Assembly: GCA_028378565.1 (NCBI GenBank)
Contig: JAONMX010000001.1
Location: 1 to 64,000 of the forward strand
From: Bacteriovoracaceae bacterium
GTDB lineage: Bacteria; Bdellovibrionota; Bacteriovoracia; Bacteriovoracales; Bacteriovoracaceae
Direction: 5' to 3'
Length of the DNA stretch: 64,000 nt
The position numbers were made by a program, and so were the translations under genes. The notes under the pieces were generated by a model, which did no database searches, was not told the origin of the DNA, and saw nothing but the letters and a program-made list of their open reading frames with translations. This document shows, in pieces, positions 32,453 through 40,078 of the stretch; position 1 is the stretch's first letter; each line of letters opens with the position of its first letter.

Positions 32453-35050
32453 ATGAAAGCACAAGAAATACGTTTAAAGTTTAATGAGTTTTTTAAAAAT
32501 AAGGGACATAAAAAACACCAATCATCTCCATTAATTCCAATAAATGATGAGACCCTTCTTTTTGCTAATGCAGGAATGAATCAATTCAAAGACTATTTTA
32601 CTGGAAATGCTAAACCTGAAAATAAAAGAGCCGTTACAATTCAAAAATGTGTTCGTGCAGGTGGAAAACATAATGACTTAGAAAATGTAGGTTTCACAGC
32701 AAGACACCATACCTTTTTTGAAATGCTTGGAAACTTTAGCTTTGGTGACTACTTTAAAGAAGATGCCATAAAATTTGCTTGGGAGTTTTTAACTAAAGAA
32801 TTAAAAATTCCAAAAGAAAAATTATATGTAACAGTTCATTACTCTGATGATGAAGCTGAAGAGATATGGAACAAAAAGATAGGTGTAGATCTTTCTAAAA
32901 TTTTTAGAAAAGGTGACAAAGATAATTTTTGGGAAATGGGCGAATTTGGTCCATGTGGTCCATGTAGTGAGATTTTTTATGATCATGGAGAAAAATTTAA
33001 AACTCCAAATTTTACTCCTGGAAAAGATCAAGACTTACTAGATGACGAACAAAGATATGTTGAAATCTGGAATTTAGTTTTTATGCAATATGAAAAAACT
33101 AAAGATGGTCAAAAACCGTTACCAAACCCTTCAATTGATACAGGAATGGGGCTCGAAAGAGTCGCAGCTGCCCTTCAAGGAAAATACTGGAATTATGATA
33201 CAGACTGTTTCACTCCAATCATCACGGAAATTGAAAAGGTATCAAATAAGAAATATCAAGATTCAAAATACACTACCTCTATGAGAGTTGTTGCTGATCA
33301 CATAAGAAGCTCAACAATGTTAATCACTGATGGTGTTATTCCTTCTAATGAAGGAAGAGGTTACGTACTTAGAAGAATTATAAGAAGAGCTGTAAGGCAT
33401 CTAAGAGAATTAGGTGCTCCATCTGGATCCTTCTTTAAACTTGCACCAGTTGTCTTAAAAACACTAAGTGAAGAATATCCTCAAAACATTAAGAATGAAT
33501 CCATGGCCATCAAGTTTCTTCAAAATGAAGAAGAGAAATTTCTTGAAACTCTTGATAATGGAATAAAGTATCTAAATGAAGCAATTGAAAAACAAAAAAA
33601 TAATACATTAAGTGGAGCAATCGCCTTTAAACTTAATGATACTTACGGTTTTCCACTTGATCTTACAGAAGTCATTCTATCAGAAAGAGGATTAAGTCTC
33701 GATCAAGCTGGCTTTGACGAAGCTATGGCCAAACAAAAAGAAACCTCTAAGAAATCATGGAAGGGTGGAAATGTTGTTGATGATAGCCACTTTTTTAAAG
33801 CACTTGAAAGCTTTGGTGAAACAAAGTTCCTAGGCTATGATTCCTTATCTTGCGAATCAAAACTATTGAAGATCATCAAGGGTGAAGAATCAGATATTTT
33901 AATTTTTGATAAAACACCATTTTATGGAGAAAGTGGCGGTCAGGCTGGAGACTCAGGTCTAGTCCTCGATAAAAAAATCTCTGTTAGTATTTTTGACACT
34001 CAAAAACCTGTAGAAGGACTATTTGCTCATTACACAAAAGATTCTTCAAGTTTAAAAGAAGGATCTACTTATAAATTAGAAGTTCATTCAAAGAATAGAA
34101 ATCGAATTGCTAAAAATCATTCAGCAACTCACCTTCTTCAAGCTGCTCTCATTGAAGTCCTCGGGAACCACGTAAAGCAAGCTGGCTCCATGGTCACAAG
34201 TGAAAGGTTGAGATTTGATTTTACCCATATGAAAGCACTAACGAGTGAAGAGATTGATAAGGTTGAAACTCTAGTAAATCAACAAATTGAAAATGCAAAT
34301 AACGTTAATGCTAATATCATGTCGATGGATCAAGCACTTGAATCTGGTGCCATGGCTTTGTTTGGTGAAAAGTACGGGGATAATGTTCGAGTTTTAAAAA
34401 TGGGGGAATTTTCCACAGAGCTTTGTGGCGGTACTCACGTTAATAATACAAGCGAAATAGGACTCTTTACGATTCTTTCAGAGAGTTCGCTTGCAACGGG
34501 CGTAAGAAGAATTGAAGCCACCACGAGTGAATCTGCTTATAATATTCTAAAAAGCAGATCTAATATTCTAAAAAAGCTTGAGCTAGAGCTTTCTGGCAAA
34601 AACGAAGTTATCTTCGAAAAGATCAGTAGCCTACAAAATAAAATTAAAAGTCTCGAAAAAGAAAATAAAGCATTAACAGACAAGCTTAATAGTGCCGAGA
34701 GTGACAGCTTATTTGAAAACGTTACCAAGGTAAAGGAATATGATTTTGTTGTTTCAACAGCAAGTGAAGGCTCTGACTTACGAAAACTTTCAGATCTTTT
34801 TGTACAAAAATTCCCAAAAGGAATTCTTGCCATGTCTGCTCCTAACAAAGGAAAGCTTTCAGTTATCATCCGAAAATCTAAAAACGTATCAGATGTTAAA
34901 TGCAATGAAATTTTAAAAGAAGCTATCTCTGAGATAAATGGTCGAGGTGGCGGAAAACCAGATATGGCCCAAGGATCAGGTGATCAGGGTAATGATGAAA
35001 AATTCTTTGAAAAAGCGAAACTAGCTCTCCAAAAACAACTACAAGGTTAA
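32453..35050 (+). CDS. alaS: Alanine-tRNA ligase
   Basis: 865 residues, normal for bacterial AlaS. Catalytic core: class II motifs in FANAGMNQFKDYF, TARHHTFFEMLGNFSFGDYF and IDTGMGLERVAA. The editing domain has the zinc ligands HSATHLL and LCGGTHV. The C-terminal domain ends with GRGGGKPDMAQGSG. AGAGGAAG precedes the ATG. Attaches alanine to tRNA-Ala and removes mischarged Ser/Gly. Confidence 0.98.
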   Translation: MKAQEIRLKFNEFFKNKGHKKHQSSPLIPINDETLLFANAGMNQFKDYFTGNAKPENKRAVTIQKCVRAGGKHNDLENVGFTARHHTFFEMLGNFSFGDYFKEDAIKFAWEFLTKELKIPKEKLYVTVHYSDDEAEEIWNKKIGVDLSKIFRKGDKDNFWEMGEFGPCGPCSEIFYDHGEKFKTPNFTPGKDQDLLDDEQRYVEIWNLVFMQYEKTKDGQKPLPNPSIDTGMGLERVAAALQGKYWNYDTDCFTPIITEIEKVSNKKYQDSKYTTSMRVVADHIRSSTMLITDGVIPSNEGRGYVLRRIIRRAVRHLRELGAPSGSFFKLAPVVLKTLSEEYPQNIKNESMAIKFLQNEEEKFLETLDNGIKYLNEAIEKQKNNTLSGAIAFKLNDTYGFPLDLTEVILSERGLSLDQAGFDEAMAKQKETSKKSWKGGNVVDDSHFFKALESFGETKFLGYDSLSCESKLLKIIKGEESDILIFDKTPFYGESGGQAGDSGLVLDKKISVSIFDTQKPVEGLFAHYTKDSSSLKEGSTYKLEVHSKNRNRIAKNHSATHLLQAALIEVLGNHVKQAGSMVTSERLRFDFTHMKALTSEEIDKVETLVNQQIENANNVNANIMSMDQALESGAMALFGEKYGDNVRVLKMGEFSTELCGGTHVNNTSEIGLFTILSESSLATGVRRIEATTSESAYNILKSRSNILKKLELELSGKNEVIFEKISSLQNKIKSLEKENKALTDKLNSAESDSLFENVTKVKEYDFVVSTASEGSDLRKLSDLFVQKFPKGILAMSAPNKGKLSVIIRKSKNVSDVKCNEILKEAISEINGRGGGKPDMAQGSGDQGNDEKFFEKAKLALQKQLQG

Positions 35051-35053
35051 GTA

Positions 35054-36787
35054 ATGAAAGTTCTTTCTAAAATATTTATTCTCTCAGTAATTCTACTTTT
35101 TGTTTCTTGTACAAAGAGAAACCCTCTAGTCAGTGGTCCAAAAATTTTGCATGTTCCACTTTCAGGTGAAATTTCTACAGTAGATCCTGCAAATAGCTAT
35201 GACACTATTTCAGCGTCAATTATTTACCAATGCTATGAACAGCTCTATCAGTACCATTATTTAAAACGCCCTTATACTCTTGAACCGCTACTGGCAAAGT
35301 CCCTTCCAGAAATTACAAACAATGGGAAAACATATACAATTAAAATCAAAGAAGGGATCAAGTATCATGATCACAAAGCCTTCAATGGAAAAGTTCGCTT
35401 TGTCAAAGCACAAGATTTTATTACGCAAATAAAGAGACTTGCTTTTATTCCTACACAAAGTAATGGCTGGTGGTTATTTGATGGCAGAATTGTAGGTCTA
35501 AATGAATTTCGAAATAAGGTTAAAAGCAACTTTGAACTTTTCCAAAAAACTGAAGTAAAAGGCTTGTCTGCACCAGATGACCATACATTGGTTATTAATC
35601 TTACTGAAACATACCCTCAAATGCTTTTTAGCCTAGCTATGTCTTTTACGAGTCCCGTTCCGTTAGAAGTTGTCATTTCAGAAAACAATATTCTTAACCG
35701 AACTATCGTTGGAACAGGACCTTTTAAACTTGAATCTCTTAATTTACTGTCTGAAGTTATTTTAAACAAGAACCCAGAATATAGAGACGCTTTCTACCCT
35801 AAGCAAGGGGATCGAATGGCAAATATTAAAGGTCTCCTTGAGGATGCTGGTAAAAAAATTCCCTTTATTGATGGTATTAAGTTTTCAGTTATTAAAGAAG
35901 CACAAACAAGATGGCTTAACTTCAGAAAAAAGAATATTGATCTATTAGTAATACCTAAAGATAACTATACCTCTGCGATTGATCCTTCTGGAAAACTTAC
36001 TGACGAACTAAAAAAAGAGAAAGTTAAACTTCAGGTTTTTCCTACCCTTACTTACTGGTGGCTTGGCTTTAACATGCAAGATAAGATTCTTGGAAACAAT
36101 AAGAATTTAAGACTTGCAATTGCTCATGCTGTTGACGTGACAAAGTACATACAAGTATTCACTAACAATATTGGACTAAAGTCTAATTCCATTTACCCTC
36201 CTGGAATACCAGGCTATGATCCAAGTAGTAAACTTCCTTACGAATATAACTTAGAGAAGGCTAAAGCATTTCTTACGAAGGCCGGATATCCTGATGGTAA
36301 AGGTCTACCTGCTTTGAATTATGATGTTAGGGGTACATCTGCCACAAATAAACAACAGGGTGAGTTTATTAAAACTCAGCTAGAGAAGCTTGGCATTCAA
36401 GTAAATGTTATCCTCAACACTTTTCCTTCTTTCTTGAAAAAATCTAAAAATGGAAAGCTACAATTCTGGCAAGATGGATGGGCCCTCGACTACCCAGATG
36501 CTGAAAATGTTTTACAGCTTCTTGTTACCAAGAACCATAGTCCTGGTCCAAACTCTACTTATTACTCTAATCCAAAATTTGATAAATTATTTAACGAACT
36601 CAAAAAATTATCTGAAGGACCCAAAAAACATAAGTTAATGAAGGAAATGGAAAAATACATTCTTGAAGATTTACCATGGGTTATGCAATATTTTGCTAGA
36701 AACTATATCCTTCACCATGACCGACTAAAAAACTTCAGACACTCTGATCTTATTTATAATCATATGAAGTACCTCGAGATCGACTAG
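35054..36787 (+). CDS. Peptide/oligopeptide ABC transporter substrate-binding lipoprotein
   Basis: 577 residues, family 5 solute-binding protein (OppA/DppA type). Lipoprotein signal MKVLSKIFILSVILLFVSC with the lipidated Cys19. Family motifs include VPLSGEISTVDPANSYD, GTGPFKL and GWALDYPDAENVLQLL. It captures peptides in the periplasm. It follows alaS by 3 bases, but no permease or ATPase genes are nearby, so it must work with components encoded elsewhere or act alone. Confidence 0.9.
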   Translation: MKVLSKIFILSVILLFVSCTKRNPLVSGPKILHVPLSGEISTVDPANSYDTISASIIYQCYEQLYQYHYLKRPYTLEPLLAKSLPEITNNGKTYTIKIKEGIKYHDHKAFNGKVRFVKAQDFITQIKRLAFIPTQSNGWWLFDGRIVGLNEFRNKVKSNFELFQKTEVKGLSAPDDHTLVINLTETYPQMLFSLAMSFTSPVPLEVVISENNILNRTIVGTGPFKLESLNLLSEVILNKNPEYRDAFYPKQGDRMANIKGLLEDAGKKIPFIDGIKFSVIKEAQTRWLNFRKKNIDLLVIPKDNYTSAIDPSGKLTDELKKEKVKLQVFPTLTYWWLGFNMQDKILGNNKNLRLAIAHAVDVTKYIQVFTNNIGLKSNSIYPPGIPGYDPSSKLPYEYNLEKAKAFLTKAGYPDGKGLPALNYDVRGTSATNKQQGEFIKTQLEKLGIQVNVILNTFPSFLKKSKNGKLQFWQDGWALDYPDAENVLQLLVTKNHSPGPNSTYYSNPKFDKLFNELKKLSEGPKKHKLMKEMEKYILEDLPWVMQYFARNYILHHDRLKNFRHSDLIYNHMKYLEID

Positions 36788-36905
36788 GTAAAAAATGCCT
36801 ACTCGATCCATATAGTCGGACATTATTTAAGATCATCATCGTTTTTCTCGATTAGTAATTAAGAGACCTGCAAATCTCTATAATCCTATCCCATAAGGAA
36901 AAACG

Positions 36906-37307
36906 ATGAAAACGATGAGCCTGCGCAAATTTATTATCTTCTCCATGTTAGGAATTTCACTTGTAACAAGTGCAAATGATTACATTATTTATAGCATTGT
37001 TCAAAATGTCCCAATGTCTCACGACGATACTACTAAAAAGAACTTCTATATAAATATGGGCGAAAAACAAGGAATACGTCCAGGTACTGTTCTTGATGTT
37101 TTGAGAAATATTAATAGGTCAGATCCATATGAAACAAAAAAGAGATATAGCTATAATGTTAAGATTGCCGAACTTAAAATTATTCACGCTGAGGATAATG
37201 CTGCAATTGGAAGCATAAACGAGATCAATAATAAGAGTGATGACCCACTTTTTGAAATTGAGAATGTTATGATTGGCGACAAAGTCTCTGTAAAGATTTC
37301 AGATTAA
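36906..37307 (+). CDS. Exported hypothetical protein (133 aa)
   Basis: Signal peptide at residues 1-23 (ending TSAND), then a small beta-rich domain with YINMGEKQGIRPGTVLDVLR and IAELKIIHAEDNAAIGSI. The GxxxGI-RPG pattern resembles small beta-barrel domains of the kind seen in flagellar and pilus accessory proteins (FlgT-like), but the match is weak. CATAAGGAAA precedes the ATG, and a TATAAT element at 36879-36884 could be its -10. The stop overlaps the convergent gene by 4 bases. Confidence 0.65.
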   Translation: MKTMSLRKFIIFSMLGISLVTSANDYIIYSIVQNVPMSHDDTTKKNFYINMGEKQGIRPGTVLDVLRNINRSDPYETKKRYSYNVKIAELKIIHAEDNAAIGSINEINNKSDDPLFEIENVMIGDKVSVKISD

Positions 37308-37564
37308 TCGGAAGAGACTTCTTTTAATTTTGATCGCCTAGCTTTGATATCAAGAATCAACTTCTTTACAGCTACAGAAAGCCCTTCAGCTCTTTTTGTA
37401 AACTTCTCAGTGTCTATTGTGCTTGGGTCCGAAATATCGATTCTGTTTAAATAGCTAGCCACTCCCTGTAGAACAACTGCATAGTTAGAAATATCATGTA
37501 AGAAAATTCTTTCATCTTTTATTAGTTCAATTAAGCTTTCAATCTCTTTTTCTTTATCCGTCAT
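37304..37564 (-). CDS. Small helical protein resembling a histidine-kinase dimerisation (DHp) or HPt helix pair
   Basis: 86 residues, almost entirely alpha-helical. Residues 18-35 read ERIFLHDISNYAVVLQGV, which is the H-D-(I/L)-x-N pattern of DHp-type phospho-acceptor histidines, with His23. No ATPase domain follows, so it cannot phosphorylate itself; it could act as a phosphotransfer protein, perhaps with stand-alone receivers such as that at 4042-4443. This is inference from one motif. The last 4 bases overlap the convergent exported-protein gene. Confidence 0.55.
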   Translation of the reverse strand: MTDKEKEIESLIELIKDERIFLHDISNYAVVLQGVASYLNRIDISDPSTIDTEKFTKRAEGLSVAVKKLILDIKARRSKLKEVSSD

Positions 37565-37588
37565 CCCAATAGGATAACATATCTTTAA

Positions 37589-37828
37589 CTAGAATATTAC
37601 TTTTGAATCATTAAGAATTTTTACCTTTAACATCTCAGAATGTATGACACCATTATACTCAACTACCTTTTTGAAATGTATAATGTATTCCTCATTCTCT
37701 TTTATACAGCCTTCATAATCGATGGCCTTAATCCCGACAATTTTTCTTCCTTTTAAATAACCCTTAAAATGAAAGGTACAATTATTATTTTTTTTTAATA
37801 TGCACTTTGTTACAGCTATAAAATTCAT
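37589..37828 (-). CDS. Small hypothetical protein (79 aa)
   Basis: Unrecognised, beta-rich by appearance, with three cysteines (TKCILKKNNNC and YEGC). I use the ATG at 37828 because GGGAG lies just upstream; the frame also extends to 37873. It may form an operon with the DHp-like gene (24-base gap). The pattern of alternating hydrophobic residues suggests a small beta-barrel such as a PilZ- or OB-like fold, but no diagnostic motif is present. Confidence 0.6.
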   Translation of the reverse strand: MNFIAVTKCILKKNNNCTFHFKGYLKGRKIVGIKAIDYEGCIKENEEYIIHFKKVVEYNGVIHSEMLKVKILNDSKVIF

Positions 37829-37928
37829 TATATACTCCCAATCTAGGCAATAATATTCAATCTGTGTTTTCAATGATAGTTTGGTAAACTATTGTTAATA
37901 AAAGGAAAGCCTAAAAGGAATATTTAAT

Positions 37929-39743
37929 TTGAAGTCGATACAATCAATTGGTGACTTACTTCAGAATCAATTTGAAAATAACTCACTCTATCCCATTGTC
38001 GGATCAGTTCACGGTAACGAGATTAGACATCTAACTGTTAAAAGTTATTATCACAAAATAGAAAAAATCGCTTTTGGGCTTGATGCTAATCAGATTGATA
38101 AACATACAACATGTGCTATTTTATCTGGTACATGCCTAAGCTGGAATATTGCTGACCTATCAATTATGTGCTCAAGAAGGATTACTGTCCCTATCTATCC
38201 TTCATATACCCCTGATGAAATTGAATTCATTTTAAACCATAGTGAGTGTACAGTTCTCTTCATCGAAAATGCTCAGCAATTAACAAAAGTAAAAGCAATT
38301 ATTGAAAATTGTAAAAGCCTTAAACTCGTTGTTACCTTTGATGACAATGCAGATAATGACTCCCTTCCTATAAAGTTTATCTCTCTCAAAAGTTTAATTT
38401 TAGAAGGTGAAACATTTCTCGAAAATAATAGACATGGCCTAAAAGAAGAAATCATTTCCATTAAGACTGATACCTTGGCCACAATCATCTACACATCCGG
38501 AACAACAGGTCTTCCCAAGGGTGCCTCTATTACTCATGATGGACTTATCAAAATGCTCGATAATATTAAAGTATTCATGCAAAATAGAATTAATAAGGAT
38601 GATCGTTCTTTAACGTTTCTTCCCTTAAGCCATGTACTTGGAAGAACCGATAGCCTGATCTGTCTCGCATTAGGAAACCAAACTATTTATGCAGAGGGCT
38701 TTGACCAGTTAGCCAGTAACTTAAACGTTGTTAAACCAACCTTTCTTTTAGCAGTCCCTCGTGTTTTTGAAAAAATTTATAACAATATTCAAAATAAGAT
38801 CTCAAATGAAAATATTTTAAAATCTCAGTTAATAAGCTGGGCATATCATGCAAGTGAAACATATTTTAAAAAAATTCAATCTGATCTTAGTCCTTCTACT
38901 TTTGAAATTGCTCAAAGAGAACTGGCATACAATTTAGTCTTTTCAAAAATTTATAATCAGCTTGGTGGTAAAATTCGTTTTTTAGTAAGTGGTGGCGCAC
39001 CCCTTGAAAAAGAAATTATTAACTTTTTCAAGATGGCGAACCTCCCTGTTTTAGAGGGCTATGGCCTCACTGAAACAATTGGACCGATTACACTTAACCC
39101 TCTCAGAAAACAGCTCCCTGGTAGCGTAGGCTTACCCATAGGAGATGTTAAGATCAAGTTCGCAGACGATAACGAAATTCTTATTAAAACGAAGGCCATG
39201 TTCAAGAACTACTATAAGAATGAAGAAGAGACAGCTAAATCATTCACCGATGATGGATGGTTTAAGTCAGGAGATATTGGAGAGCTTGATCCTCAAGGCT
39301 ATGTTCTTATCACTGATAGAAAAAAAGATATCATCATTACGAGTGGAGGAAAAAATATTGCTCCGCAAAAAATTGAAAATCTAATGAAGCTTCAACCACA
39401 CATATCACAATTTATGGTTGTAGGTGATAAGCGAAAATTCGCAACTGCCGTCGTAGGTATCGAGAAGGCGAACTGGGATGACTTATTTGAACAAGTAGGA
39501 CTTGATCACCAATGTACTATTGATGACCTCGCAAAAAGCCCACAAGTTCATGAAATTATTAAAGGTGAAATAGACGCAGTAAATAAAAACCTAGCACCTT
39601 TTGAAACAATTAAGCAGTTCTATATTGCCCCACTAGAGCTATCTCTCGAAAACGGCTTTTTAACGCCTAGCCTTAAAATTAAAAAGCGAGAAATCTTTAA
39701 TAAGTTCAATACAGAGATAGATAACTTATATAAGATTAAGTAG
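37929..39743 (+). CDS. Long-chain acyl-CoA synthetase (AMP-forming)
   Basis: 604 residues of the adenylate-forming superfamily. P-loop-like motif IIYTSGTTGLPKGASITH, then FLPLSHVLGR, the acyl-binding/A5 motif LEGYGLTETIGP, the hinge region GWFKSGDIGELDPQGYVLITDRKKDIIITSGGKNIAP, and a late TPSLKIKKREI with the catalytic lysine. Long-chain (FAA1/FadD15-like) type by length and motif. Activates fatty acids, perhaps host-derived, for lipid synthesis or oxidation. The start codon is TTG with AAAGGA upstream. Confidence 0.92.
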   Translation: MKSIQSIGDLLQNQFENNSLYPIVGSVHGNEIRHLTVKSYYHKIEKIAFGLDANQIDKHTTCAILSGTCLSWNIADLSIMCSRRITVPIYPSYTPDEIEFILNHSECTVLFIENAQQLTKVKAIIENCKSLKLVVTFDDNADNDSLPIKFISLKSLILEGETFLENNRHGLKEEIISIKTDTLATIIYTSGTTGLPKGASITHDGLIKMLDNIKVFMQNRINKDDRSLTFLPLSHVLGRTDSLICLALGNQTIYAEGFDQLASNLNVVKPTFLLAVPRVFEKIYNNIQNKISNENILKSQLISWAYHASETYFKKIQSDLSPSTFEIAQRELAYNLVFSKIYNQLGGKIRFLVSGGAPLEKEIINFFKMANLPVLEGYGLTETIGPITLNPLRKQLPGSVGLPIGDVKIKFADDNEILIKTKAMFKNYYKNEEETAKSFTDDGWFKSGDIGELDPQGYVLITDRKKDIIITSGGKNIAPQKIENLMKLQPHISQFMVVGDKRKFATAVVGIEKANWDDLFEQVGLDHQCTIDDLAKSPQVHEIIKGEIDAVNKNLAPFETIKQFYIAPLELSLENGFLTPSLKIKKREIFNKFNTEIDNLYKIK

Positions 39744-39751
39744 TTAATATT

Positions 39752-39780
39752 TTGACAGATAGTGTGATATTTTTTATAAA
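39752..39780 (+). promoter_or_regulatory. Consensus sigma-70 promoter of rpoZ
   Basis: A perfect TTGACA (39752-39757), exactly 17 bases, then TATAAA (39775-39780). Transcription would start near 39787. Confidence 0.85.
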
Positions 39781-39812
39781 ATCATTTCATATATTTATTC
39801 ACAGGAGCCCAA

Positions 39813-40025
39813 ATGGCACGTATTACTATTGAAGATTGTCTTGAGAAAGTTGAGAACAGATATGAGCTTGTTCACCTAACTGTTAGAAGAGTTAAGCAAT
39901 TAAGAGATGGTGCTGATCGTCTAGTAAGATCAAAAAATAAAGATGTTGTTACAGCTCTTAGAGAAATTGCAGCTGGTAAAGTTGGTCATGCTCCAGTTTC
40001 AGAATATGACTCAGACGAATTCTAA
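39813..40025 (+). CDS. rpoZ: RNA polymerase omega subunit
   Basis: 70 residues with the omega signature: [20 protein letters not shown], then [14 protein letters not shown] and [15 protein letters not shown]. Helps assemble and stabilise RNA polymerase and contributes to ppGpp binding in many proteobacteria. CAGGAG precedes the ATG. Bounded by a consensus promoter and a strong terminator, so monocistronic. Confidence 0.96.
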   Translation: MARITIEDCLEKVENRYELVHLTVRRVKQLRDGADRLVRSKNKDVVTALREIAAGKVGHAPVSEYDSDEF

Positions 40026-40047
40026 ATTAGAAAATTAAAATTGATAT

Positions 40048-40078
40048 AAAAAAAGGGTCCTTTAAGGACCCTTTTTTT
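40048..40078. terminator. Bidirectional terminator between rpoZ and lon2
   Basis: An AAAAAAAGGGTCC / GGACCCTTTTTTT stem with a five-base loop serves the convergent rpoZ and lon2. Its last two bases overlap the lon2 stop codon. Confidence 0.92.
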
